Shown here in pieces: positions 55,609 through 63,879 of a stretch of 64,000 nt of DNA. The position numbers were made by a program, and so were the translations under genes. Origin of the DNA: an uncultured Spartobacteria bacterium (GTDB taxonomy: Bacteria > Verrucomicrobiota > Verrucomicrobiia > Chthoniobacterales > Chthoniobacteraceae); the NCBI GenBank assembly GCA_903882875.1, contig CAIRYQ010000017.1, forward strand, positions 1 through 64,000, given 5' to 3'. Positions within the stretch are counted from its first letter, which is position 1; each line of letters starts with the position of its first letter. The notes beneath the pieces were generated by a model. It saw only the letters and a program-made list of their open reading frames with translations, did no database searches and was not told where the DNA came from.

Positions 55609-58047
55609 TCAGCGGAGCATCGTGAAGTCGCGGCTGTTCAGCAGCGCCCACATGAAATCCTGCACGGCGTCCGCGCGCTTGTCGGCGTAGGACTCGATGA
55701 ATTTCTTCGCCAGCGCGCGCTCGGCCTCTACGGGCCTGCGCGCGAGCGACCACAGGTAGAGCTGCTCGACGAGCTTGTCGTCGTCCAGCTTCTGCGCGAG
55801 CAGCAGCGCGGGCCGGCCGACGGGATTCGTGAGGCGGCTGAGGATGGACTGCCCGTTGATGAAGTGGAGCGCCTGGAGCATGTTCGTGCTGAGGTCGCGC
55901 TCGCACTCGCACGCCTCGGTGCGCGACGCTTTTCCGAAGAGCGCGAGGAAGCTGCTCGTCACATTGCCATCGGGCAGTTGCGCGGCTGTGAAGCCCGCGG
56001 GCGCGCCGCCGAAATTTTCCTTCACGCCGGTCGCCTGCACGAGCGAATCGAGCAGCGCCTCGGCGGGCAGGCGGCGCGGGATCGCGCGGGAGAAATTCAG
56101 ATCGTCGTGGCCGTTGGTTTCGTTCGGCACCGAACTGCGCTGGTAGGTCTGCGACGCAAGGATGGTGCGCATGAGGTGGCGCATGTCGAATTTGTGCTCC
56201 ACGAAATCCTTCGTCAGCGCGTCGAGCAGCGGGCCATTGATCGGCGGGCTGGTCGAGCGCAGATCGTCCACGGGATCAATGATGCCGCGGTGGAAAAAGT
56301 AACTCCACACGCGGTTCACGAGGCTGCGCGCGAAGTGCGGATTCTCCGGCGCGGTGAGCCAGCGCGCGTAGTCGGCGCGGCGATCAATTCCGGCATCGAG
56401 CTTCGGCTCGCTGCCGCCGAGGTAGCGCGGCGGCTGCGGCTTCGCGGTGCGCGGATTCGTCGAGGAGCCGGTGGCGAGATTGACGAGCACGGTCTTTGCG
56501 TTCGTCACACCGGAGAGCCGCGGATCGGGCTTCGTGGCGACTTGGTTGAAGAAGCTGTGGACGCCGTAGTAGTCCGCCTGCGTCCAGTTTTCGAACGGAT
56601 GCGGATGGCACCGCGCGCAAAGCATCCGCACGCCGCAAAAGACCTGCGTCGCGCGCTGGAGCGTGTCGTCGGTGTCCTTGCTCACGGAAAAATACGCGGC
56701 GGCGGGATTGTCCATGAAGCTGCCGCGCGCCGTGAGGATCTGCCGCGCGAATTCGTCCAGCGGCATGTTGCCCGCGACCGCGGCGCGGATCCATTCGCGG
56801 AAGGCAAACACCGCGGGATCACTCGACGTGTTGCGCGAATTTTGCAACAGGTCGCCCCACTTCAGCGACCACCAGTCCACGAATTCGCCGCGCTGCATCA
56901 GTGCATCAATCATCTTCGTGCGCTTCGCCGGGTCGTTGTCCGCGACAAATGCGAGCACCTGCTCGGGCGTCGGCTGGAGGCCGGTGAGATCCACCGATGC
57001 GCGGCGCAGGAAAGTCTCATCGTCCGTGACTTCGGACGGCTTGATGCGCAGGTCGTTCAGCTTCGCGACGACGTGTCTGTCCACGACGTTGGCCGCGGGC
57101 ACCGGCGTCGCGACGAAGCCCGTGTCCGGCGGCAGCACGATCAGATTTGCGACTGTGAAAATCCCCTCGTAGCGCGCGACGATTGCCGTCTCGCCGAGGT
57201 CGGTCACCGAGACGAGGCCGACGTCGTCCACCTTCGCCACGCGCTCGATGTTCACGCTGAAAATCCCCGAGCGCGACACGTCGCGCACCGATCCGTCGCT
57301 GTATTTTGCGAGGAGCTGGAACTGCATCTGTGACTTCGGCTGCACCGCGACTTTTTCCGGATGGATGCTCACCGAGACGAGCTTCGGCAGCGTCGGCGCG
57401 TCGTCCTTTGCGCCCTCGGCGATCCAGCGGCGCAGCGTCTCGTGCATCTCGCTGCCGTGGTCAATGCGCACGCCGCCCTCGTGCGGCAGATCGCCGAGCG
57501 GCTTGAGCAGCAGCAGGCTCGCGGGCGGGTTGTGGCGGTTGATGCGGCGTTCGGCGAATTCGTCGGTGAGAGAAAGGAAGTCCTTCTCCGCGTCCGCGCC
57601 GCGCAGCGAGAGCTTGAAGCCGTTTTTTCCGAGCGAATACCCGTGGCACGCGCCCGCGTTGCAACTGCCCTTCGAGAGCACGGGCATCACGTCCTGCCGA
57701 AAGCTCGTGCCCGCGTGCGCGGCGGGGAGCTGCACGTTCACGTTCACTTTCGCCGTGCGTCCACCTGCTTGCACGGTGATGACCGCGTCGCCGTTCGCGA
57801 CCGGCTGCACCCAGCCGAGGACATCCACGCGCGCGATCTTTTCGTCGCTGCTGGTGAAAGTGGCGCTGCCGGTAAAATCCACGTCGTAACCGTCCTTCGT
57901 GCGCGCCTGCACGAGCAGCGAATGCGGGCGCAGCGGATGCGTGAGCTTCACGGTCGCGGGAGTGAGTTGCAGATCGCCGACGATGTCCGCAGCACCGCAG
58001 CGGAGGCATGTGACGAGGGCGATGAAAAATGTGGCGAGGAGTTTCAT
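55609..58047 (-). CDS. DUF1549/DUF1553 cytochrome protein (PSD1 type)
   Basis: An 812-residue exported protein (signal: MKLLATFFIALVTCLRCGA) of a family found mainly in planctomycetes and verrucomicrobia. Order: Ig-like BIG2 domain (GSATFTSSDEKIARVDVLGW), a heme-type site in VLSKGSCNAGACHGYSLG with an unusual CX4CH spacing (codons 57663-57643), a second Ig-like region, DUF1549 (FLRRASVDLTGLQPTPEQVL) with LCARCHPHPFENW (CX2CH, codons 56619-56605), and DUF1553 (FARSLVNRVWSYFFHRGI). The start is ATG 58047, which overlaps the stop of the PPC-like gene (ATGA). The DUF1501 protein of the same operon is its usual partner; function unproven. Confidence 0.9.
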   Translation of the reverse strand: MKLLATFFIALVTCLRCGAADIVGDLQLTPATVKLTHPLRPHSLLVQARTKDGYDVDFTGSATFTSSDEKIARVDVLGWVQPVANGDAVITVQAGGRTAKVNVNVQLPAAHAGTSFRQDVMPVLSKGSCNAGACHGYSLGKNGFKLSLRGADAEKDFLSLTDEFAERRINRHNPPASLLLLKPLGDLPHEGGVRIDHGSEMHETLRRWIAEGAKDDAPTLPKLVSVSIHPEKVAVQPKSQMQFQLLAKYSDGSVRDVSRSGIFSVNIERVAKVDDVGLVSVTDLGETAIVARYEGIFTVANLIVLPPDTGFVATPVPAANVVDRHVVAKLNDLRIKPSEVTDDETFLRRASVDLTGLQPTPEQVLAFVADNDPAKRTKMIDALMQRGEFVDWWSLKWGDLLQNSRNTSSDPAVFAFREWIRAAVAGNMPLDEFARQILTARGSFMDNPAAAYFSVSKDTDDTLQRATQVFCGVRMLCARCHPHPFENWTQADYYGVHSFFNQVATKPDPRLSGVTNAKTVLVNLATGSSTNPRTAKPQPPRYLGGSEPKLDAGIDRRADYARWLTAPENPHFARSLVNRVWSYFFHRGIIDPVDDLRSTSPPINGPLLDALTKDFVEHKFDMRHLMRTILASQTYQRSSVPNETNGHDDLNFSRAIPRRLPAEALLDSLVQATGVKENFGGAPAGFTAAQLPDGNVTSSFLALFGKASRTEACECERDLSTNMLQALHFINGQSILSRLTNPVGRPALLLAQKLDDDKLVEQLYLWSLARRPVEAERALAKKFIESYADKRADAVQDFMWALLNSRDFTMLR

Positions 58048-60956
58048 GTCACTGTTGAGATTCTGTTCGGCACTTCGGGCGACGGCGGTTCCGCGGGCCA
58101 AAGGCCCGAAGCAAGCCAGCCCAGGGCAACGCCCTGGGGAAATCGTAGAAATGAGACAAAGCCCTGAAAGGGCGTGACAACGTGTGTCGCCCTTTCAGGG
58201 CTTTGTCCGTTTTGAATGCAAGACCCAGGGCGGCGCTCGTGCCTCGCTTGCCCTGGGCTGGCTTGTGCAGGGCCTTTGGCCCAAAATCCCAGCTCAGTCG
58301 AAAGCGCGGAACAGGCTTTGGGATTGGGCTTCGGATCAGCCTTCGCGTCGGGCTTCGCATCAGGCTTGGCGGCGGGCTTTGCATCCGGTGCGACGGCGGG
58401 CGCGGCGGCTGGTTTTGCAGCGGGCTTGGGCTCCGCGGGCGGATCGGGCGGGAGGACTTTCATCGTCACTTCCATGTCGCGCGTGCGGACATTGAGGTTG
58501 CCGCCGAACGGTCTCCCGGTGCCGGAAATTTTCAGGCCGGGGAAATCGCCGGGTTTGAAATTCGCGGGCACCTTCAGCGCGAATTTGAACTGCTTCTCGC
58601 TGGCCTTCACGACCACGGAGGCGGGAGTCGCGGTGACTCCGGAGGGCAGGCCCGCGAGCGTGAGCGTGACGTCGCCCGTCGCGCCTTCGATGCGCTCGAC
58701 AGTCCCGGTGAGTTCGAGCGACGCGCCGGCTCTTGCGTCGAGCTTTGCGGGCGCGGGCGGATTCAGTTTCAGCACGAGCGGATTCACCACGGGCACCTCG
58801 CGGACGGGCGTGTAGGCGACGGCCTCGACGGTGCGGCGGTCGCGCTTAAGCAGCTCGGCCTTGAACGCGATCTGATGCGGAATTTCCGGCAGTTCGGCGG
58901 GGACGAGCAGGACAAACTCGACGTCGTTCTTCATCTCTTTCGCCGCGGCGGTGAGCGCCTGCTGTGTCTTTTCGAGCGTCGTCTGCGCCGCTTCTTTTTT
59001 CTTTTCTGCCGCGTCTTTCGCCGCGTCGTCCTTCGCGGCCGTGATCGCTTTTTCCGCGGCGGCGAGCGCGGTCTCGGCGGCGGTGACGGCGTCGAATGCC
59101 TGCTGCGTTTTCTTGTCCTCCTCGATCAGCATGGCTTTTTCCTCGCGGAGCATTTTTGTCGCGTCCACGGCGTTGTTGGTGAATTGCCGCGCCTGGCTCG
59201 TGAGCAGTGTGAGGCGCACGGGGCCGTCGTGGCCGGGCGTACGCCCACAGGTCACAGGGAGCGTGAGCTTGCCGGCAAGCGGGATTTTTTTGACGTCCGC
59301 GGCCTTGCCCCACGCGGCGTCGAACTGCACTTCCGGCTTCGCCGCGCTCGCGAGCGCGAGATCGTTTTCGAGCCACGGCTGGAATTTTCCGAGCTGCGCG
59401 CTCTCGAATGCGGCGGGCACTTCGCGATCTTTGCCGCGGCCTTTCAGTGCGGCGATGACCGCGGTCACCGGTTTGTCGCTTGAGAGCGTGACGAGTGTGG
59501 CGGTGGCCTGTGCGGGGATTTTCTGGCCGGAGACTTTCACGCCGTCTGGCAGGTGCTCGAATTGCAAATCAATCGGCCCGTCGTAGCCGTCGCGTTTCGC
59601 CTCGACTTTGATGACACCGGCGCGGCCGGGCTGGAGCGTGTGGCTGTCCTCGATCATCGCGAGCGAAAAATCGGCGGGCTTCGTTCCGGCACGGACAGTC
59701 GCTTGCAGCCGGTAGATGCAGTGCGGGCCACCGTTGCCGTTCACGTCATGCACGACGGCGGTGAGCTTCGTCACCTCCTTCGGTACTTTGTAAATGAGGC
59801 GCGGGTCGGGGCTCTTTCCGTCGTCGTCATTGATCGCGAGGCGCGCGCCTTTCGCATCGAGCAGCTCGAGTTCCGCATCAATCGGAGAGCCGAGCGAATC
59901 GGCGAAAACCTGGAGTTCCACTTCGGTCTCGGGCTGCACGGTGATGTCGTAAGCGTCGCTCTCGCCGGGCGCGCTGATGCGCCCGTTCACAGCGACCGGC
60001 AGCGCGGGCAGCGCCTGCGGTGCGGAGCCGGTGCGCTGCTCGACGAGTTCCGGCAAATCGCTCAGCCACACCGCGGGCTGCGGGCCGCTGGAGGTCGCGG
60101 CGTCGGCCCACGGCGCGGGCACGGCGCGGCCTTCGGCGTTCGACGGCAGACGCACCGTGCGCGTTTCGCCGTCGCGTCCCACGAGCTGAACTTCGGCGGA
60201 TGTGCCGCGCTGGACGGTCGAGGGAAAAGCAAGATCCGCGTACGACCACTTGCCGATCTTCAGCCGGAAATGCGCGGGCGCGGCGGCGGTGAACTGGAGA
60301 TCATTTACCGTCACGCGGTAGTCACCGTCGGCGGGCAGCTTCACCTCAAAGCGCGTGTCTCCACGCAGCGCGGTCTGCGGGAGGCTCCACTTCAGCAGCG
60401 TGTTGCCGGGGCCGTAAAGTTTCAGCACGGGGCGCAGCTTGCTCTCGATGCGCTGCGCTTCGATCTCGCAGATGATCTCCTGCCCGGCCTTGCCGGGGAA
60501 AGTGACTTCGCGCACCTGGCTTGCGGTGAGCGTGCCGTGCAGCGCAGCCGGAAGTGACGCGATTTTTTCCGCGAACACCGTCTGCAGCATCGCGTCCGTG
60601 GCTAAGACGCTGCGTGCGGAGACGCCGTTGTCCGTCACGAGCCACCAGTTTTCCAGGCCCGGCTGCGAGCCCGGTGCGAGTTCGATTTCGAGCGCGATGC
60701 GATCGGGTTTTGCGCCGTCCTTGAGCGTCTGCTTCGCGATGCGCGCGGTGGTGAGGATGCGCGGATTCGGCAGCAAGTCCGTGCCGGTGATCACGAGCGT
60801 CGTCGGCTTGCCAATTTGCAATCCGCGCAAATCCACGCCGCTCACGACCGGCGGTGCGGCGTGCAGCGATGCCGCGCATGCGATCAGCGCCGAGCCACGC
60901 AGGACGGAGTGAAACGATGACGGAAAACTTTTCACCCGGCCTTGATCGATCGTCAC
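58044..60956 (-). CDS. Large exported PPC-like repeat protein
   Basis: A 970-residue exported protein starting at GTG 60956, overlapping the DUF1501 stop as GTGA. It is made of beta-sandwich modules: bacterial pre-peptidase-like (PPC) repeats around 320-420 (RISAPGESDAYDITVQPETE, VELQVFADSLGSPIDAELEL), Ig-like units later (LELTGTVERIEGATGDVTLT), and a coiled coil at about 605-685 (MLREEKAMLIEEDKKTQQAF). A Lys/Pro/Ala linker precedes a C-terminal tail encoded by an inverted-repeat element (58095-58282), so the last about 70 residues are foreign-looking. Likely a cell-surface or periplasmic adhesive or scaffold protein of the cytochrome operon. Confidence 0.85.
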   Translation of the reverse strand: MTIDQGRVKSFPSSFHSVLRGSALIACAASLHAAPPVVSGVDLRGLQIGKPTTLVITGTDLLPNPRILTTARIAKQTLKDGAKPDRIALEIELAPGSQPGLENWWLVTDNGVSARSVLATDAMLQTVFAEKIASLPAALHGTLTASQVREVTFPGKAGQEIICEIEAQRIESKLRPVLKLYGPGNTLLKWSLPQTALRGDTRFEVKLPADGDYRVTVNDLQFTAAAPAHFRLKIGKWSYADLAFPSTVQRGTSAEVQLVGRDGETRTVRLPSNAEGRAVPAPWADAATSSGPQPAVWLSDLPELVEQRTGSAPQALPALPVAVNGRISAPGESDAYDITVQPETEVELQVFADSLGSPIDAELELLDAKGARLAINDDDGKSPDPRLIYKVPKEVTKLTAVVHDVNGNGGPHCIYRLQATVRAGTKPADFSLAMIEDSHTLQPGRAGVIKVEAKRDGYDGPIDLQFEHLPDGVKVSGQKIPAQATATLVTLSSDKPVTAVIAALKGRGKDREVPAAFESAQLGKFQPWLENDLALASAAKPEVQFDAAWGKAADVKKIPLAGKLTLPVTCGRTPGHDGPVRLTLLTSQARQFTNNAVDATKMLREEKAMLIEEDKKTQQAFDAVTAAETALAAAEKAITAAKDDAAKDAAEKKKEAAQTTLEKTQQALTAAAKEMKNDVEFVLLVPAELPEIPHQIAFKAELLKRDRRTVEAVAYTPVREVPVVNPLVLKLNPPAPAKLDARAGASLELTGTVERIEGATGDVTLTLAGLPSGVTATPASVVVKASEKQFKFALKVPANFKPGDFPGLKISGTGRPFGGNLNVRTRDMEVTMKVLPPDPPAEPKPAAKPAAAPAVAPDAKPAAKPDAKPDAKADPKPNPKACSALSTELGFWAKGPAQASPGQARHERRPGSCIQNGQSPERATHVVTPFQGFVSFLRFPQGVALGWLASGLWPAEPPSPEVPNRISTVT
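58095..58282. repeat. 188-bp compound inverted-repeat element in coding frame
   Basis: Outer arms gggccaaaggccc (from 58095) and its complement ending at 58282, continuing as imperfect pairing through the caagccagcccagggca motifs; inner perfect 20-bp stem 58155-58174 / 58188-58207 with a 13-nt loop. This looks like a REP/MITE-type repeat. It lies within the last part of the PPC-like gene and adds an open tail before the ATGA overlap with the next gene. Confidence 0.85.
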
Positions 60957-62332
60957 GAGAATAGCTCGCGAATCGGCTCCGCCTCGATGAACCGCACGGG
61001 GCGTCCGCCGGGACCGGGCAGCATCGTCGTTTCGAGATCAATGCCCATCGCCTGATAGATGGACGCGACGACCTGCGGCGGCGACACGGGACGGTCGTGC
61101 GGCGCTGCGCCGATCTTGTCCGTCGAGCCGATCACGCGTCCGCCGTGGATCGGGCCGCCTGCGAGGAAATTCGTCCACGCCGACGGATAGTGGTCGCGTC
61201 CGCCGCGCGCGTTGATTTTCGGAGTGCGGCCAAATTCACTGATGACGGCGATGACCGTCTCCTCGAGCATTCCGCGCTGCTGGAGGTCTTCGAGCAAGGC
61301 GGTGAATGCGAGGTCGAACTGCGGGCAGAGCACGTGCTCGTAGTCGGCATAGGTGTTGTTGAGGCTGTTGCCGTCCGCGTGCATGTCCCAGCACGAGATG
61401 CCGAAGACCGTGTCGAACTGGTTCACGGTGACGAAGCGCGAGCCGCGCTCGATGAGCCTGCGCGCCATGAGGCAGCTCTGGCCGAATGTGTTCCGCCCGT
61501 AGCGGTCGCGCAGCTTCGCGGGCTCGTCGTTGAGATCGAACGCCTTCTTAGTCGTCGGATTCGTGAGAAGATTGAACGCGCGCGCATACGCCGTGTCGCG
61601 CTCGACGGTGCTGCTCGTCTCGACGTGCCGCTGCAGTTCATCAATCTCGTGCAGCAGCTTGCGCCGCGCATCCACGCGCAGCTCGCTTTGGCCTTTCGGC
61701 GACTCGAGATCCGCCACTTTGAAATCCGCCCGAGCCGGATCGCTGCCGAGGAAAAACGGCTGATGCGCGCTGCCGAGGTACGCACTTTCCTGCCCGTGTG
61801 GCGTCGAGGTGCCGGTGTTGCCGATGCCCGCCGGCAGCACGATGGACGCAGGCAGATCGCCCTTCGGCCCGAACACGCGCGAAATCACCGAGCCCATGTG
61901 CGGCTGCTTGTTCGCCGCGCTGAAATCGTGCCCCGTCATCATCCATCGCTGGCCGTTTTCGTGCGACGCGCCGGAGTTGTACGAGAGGCTGCGGATGAGC
62001 GCGACCTTGTCCATCATCTTCGCCATGCGCGGGAAATGCTCGCAGATCTGCACGCCGGGCACGTTCGTCGAGATCGGCCTGAACTTGCCGCGGATGTCGT
62101 CCGGCGCGTCCGGCTTCATGTCCCACGTGTCGAGATGCCCCGGCGAGCCGACGAGGAAAAGCGTGATGCAATTCCGAATCTTCGCCTTCTTCTCATTCAC
62201 CGCGCCCGCGGCCTGGAGCCTCAGGAGATTTGGCAGCGTGAGCCCGGCCATCGCCGCGGCGCCGGCCTGGAGGAAGCTGCGGCGGCTCACGCCGTCGCAG
62301 AGGGGGAGATTTACGTTTCCGATGTGGAGCAT
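60953..62332 (-). CDS. DUF1501 family protein, Tat-exported
   Basis: A 459-residue DUF1501 protein with a twin-arginine signal (DGVSRRSFLQAGAAAMAGLT), then ITLFLVGSPGHLDTWDMKPD, DMHADGNSLNNTYADYEHVL, SEFGRTPKINARGGRDHYPS and DRPVSPPQVVASIYQAMGI. Start ATG 62332 (MLHIGNVNLPLCDG). It lies 28 nt after the small beta protein gene and overlaps the PPC-like gene by 4 nt. Pairing of DUF1501 with DUF1549/1553 is standard in this group; the reaction is unknown. Confidence 0.92.
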   Translation of the reverse strand: MLHIGNVNLPLCDGVSRRSFLQAGAAAMAGLTLPNLLRLQAAGAVNEKKAKIRNCITLFLVGSPGHLDTWDMKPDAPDDIRGKFRPISTNVPGVQICEHFPRMAKMMDKVALIRSLSYNSGASHENGQRWMMTGHDFSAANKQPHMGSVISRVFGPKGDLPASIVLPAGIGNTGTSTPHGQESAYLGSAHQPFFLGSDPARADFKVADLESPKGQSELRVDARRKLLHEIDELQRHVETSSTVERDTAYARAFNLLTNPTTKKAFDLNDEPAKLRDRYGRNTFGQSCLMARRLIERGSRFVTVNQFDTVFGISCWDMHADGNSLNNTYADYEHVLCPQFDLAFTALLEDLQQRGMLEETVIAVISEFGRTPKINARGGRDHYPSAWTNFLAGGPIHGGRVIGSTDKIGAAPHDRPVSPPQVVASIYQAMGIDLETTMLPGPGGRPVRFIEAEPIRELFS

Positions 62333-62360
62333 AAAAGTGGGATCGGTTTGGGTTCGTGGG

Positions 62361-62666
62361 TCAGACCGTGTAGGACACCGGCTCGGAGATGTTGATGTAC
62401 TTACTCTCCACAAATTTGCCGTCCTTGTCCTTCTTGTAGTTCACATATTGGAACTGCTGGAGCACGACCTCGTATTTCCCCGGCGCCGTGTCCGGATGCT
62501 CAAAAGTGAGATCTGTCGTGGCACCGACCGTCGCGATCTCCTTGCCGTCGCGGCTGACTTTCCACTGCAAGCGCGTGCCCCAGTGGTTCGTGATTTCACT
62601 GCTGGTCACTTTGCGCCCTGCAAGTTGCAGGATCGCCTTCGGTGTTCCTTCCAATTTTTGGTCCAT
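62361..62666 (-). CDS. Small all-beta protein of unknown function
   Basis: A 101-residue protein without signal peptide whose pattern suggests an Ig-like beta sandwich: RLQWKVSRDGKEIATVGATT, DLTFEHPDTAPGKYEVVLQQ and SKYINISEPVSYTV. First gene of the leftward five-gene operon, 28 nt before the DUF1501 gene. Not recognised as a family. Confidence 0.65.
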   Translation of the reverse strand: MDQKLEGTPKAILQLAGRKVTSSEITNHWGTRLQWKVSRDGKEIATVGATTDLTFEHPDTAPGKYEVVLQQFQYVNYKKDKDGKFVESKYINISEPVSYTV

Positions 62667-62827
62667 GATGGAAACGGGGTTTTGGTTCGGGTGGAGGTCG
62701 GCAGGTTATTCCCTGCGCGGAGGATTCGTTAGAAACAAGGCGCGGATCGATGCGACGTTTGGAGCCTCCAATCAGCGCCAACACCGCTGGAAGGGCGCAA
62801 GTGCCCGACTTTGCACACGCCACGGGT

Positions 62828-63199
62828 CTATCCCAGCACCAGCCCGTGAGGCACGAATGGCTGGAAGTCATCGCGATTCCTCGTCGCGACGCGGGCATCG
62901 AGTCGCAGCGCCACCGCAGCGATGAGGCAGTCCGCCAGCGAGCGCGAACGTCGGCCGGTGGCGTTGAAAAGTTCCGCGCCCTTCGCCGCGTCTGCCGGAA
63001 TCAAAGGCTCGACGACCGGAAACAATGCCTCGGCGATGTCCTTGTCGCCGGCATTGAGCGGCCCGCACAAAAACTCCGCCCAAGTCATCGCAGAGATGCC
63101 GACGGATTCCTCCTCTTCGAGCCACGCCCGCAACTTGGTGTCCTCATCAGTGCCCGGCTGGAGCGCGTGGATGAGAAAATTCGTGTCAAGGTGAATCAT
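62828..63199 (-). CDS. vapC: VapC-like PIN domain ribonuclease toxin
   Basis: A 123-residue PIN nuclease. The acidic active-site residues are in place: D5 (IHLDTNFLIH), E42 (MTWAEFL), D90 (LADCLIA) and D110 (RNRDDF). VapC toxins cleave specific tRNAs or rRNA and are neutralised by a cognate antitoxin. It begins 6 nt after the stop of the upstream small gene, the classic antitoxin-toxin order. Integrity of the active site suggests a working toxin. Confidence 0.85.
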   Translation of the reverse strand: MIHLDTNFLIHALQPGTDEDTKLRAWLEEEESVGISAMTWAEFLCGPLNAGDKDIAEALFPVVEPLIPADAAKGAELFNATGRRSRSLADCLIAAVALRLDARVATRNRDDFQPFVPHGLVLG

Positions 63200-63205
63200 G
63201 TGCCG

Positions 63206-63430
63206 TCACCGTCTCGCCTCACGCACCGCCGCCGCCCACGCATCAGCCTTGTGCGCGTCGAGTCCCAGCCGTGACTGGAGGGCATCGAGGGCCTGCAGGC
63301 GCGGGTTGCCTTTCGCTGCCTGCGTATCCGTCTTCTCCCGCTGGATGCGATGCAGCATCGCCTCCACACGAAGCAACTCTTCGCCCGTCAGCTTCGGCAG
63401 GGCTTCTTCGATCTCGGCGAGCGTGCTCAT
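63206..63430 (-). CDS. vapB: VapB-like antitoxin
   Basis: A 74-residue, mostly helical, highly charged protein: MSTLAEIEEALPKLTGEELL, then RVEAMLHRIQREK and an Arg-rich end AAAVREARR. It immediately precedes the PIN toxin gene with a 6-nt gap, so it is most likely the antitoxin and autorepressor. ATG 63430 is chosen because a TTGACG lies 30 nt upstream and the longer frame (to 63688) has no helical pattern. The precise antitoxin family is uncertain. Confidence 0.7.
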   Translation of the reverse strand: MSTLAEIEEALPKLTGEELLRVEAMLHRIQREKTDTQAAKGNPRLQALDALQSRLGLDAHKADAWAAAVREARR

Positions 63431-63436
63431 GCCCGC

Positions 63437-63465
63437 ACTTTGCCGCGCCTGCGGTGCATCGTCAA
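63437..63465 (-). promoter_or_regulatory. Possible promoter of the vapBC-like pair
   Basis: Leftward TTGACG (63465-63460), 17-nt spacer, CAAAGT (63442-63437), then six nt to the antitoxin ATG. The -10 is a poor match, but the geometry equals that of other genes here. Confidence 0.35.
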
Positions 63466-63584
63466 CGTTGGGGACGGGCGCAGGCGTGGCGGCGGCTTGA
63501 AAACATATGGTTCCTGCTCCTTCACATCCACACCCGAATTGTAGTGCGGCGCATGACGATGCCAAAGCCGGGAGCACGGCCAAG

Positions 63585-63722
63585 GTGCGGCACTCGCTGG
63601 AGCAGGCGGGCAACGGAATCGGGCCTTTCGACGTGCTCATCGCGGGCCACGCGCTCCACGCGGAGTTGATTCCCGCCACGAACAACACGCGTGAATTCTC
63701 CCGCGTAGATCGGCTTCGAGGA
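63585..63722 (+). pseudogene. C-terminal remnant of a VapC-type toxin gene
   Basis: Frame starting at 63585 encodes VRHSLEQAGNGIGPFDVLIA, then GHALHAELIPATNNTREFSR, matching the end of PIN/VapC toxins (IGPYDxLIAGHAL...VTNNTREFxRV). The N-terminal half with the first acidic residues is missing and the frame loses similarity after 63722. It is the opposite strand to the vapBC-like pair and not derived from it. Confidence 0.65.
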
Positions 63723-63879
63723 GGGAGAAGGAATGGCCATCAAACCCAAGGTGAGCGAACTGGGAAATTAACCGTCGCAGGCCCCGAACAAAATATCGTA
63801 AATCATCCTTAATTTCGCGCCATTCGGAACTGATGCGGGTCTAACACCATCGGTTATCTTTAGCATAAGGCCGCAGAAG

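Noticed and set aside
54163-57333. 1056-residue plus-strand open frame
   Set aside because: Antisense to two well-supported cytochrome genes; a by-product of high GC at third positions. The same holds for long frames at 40650-43253 and 46167-48509.
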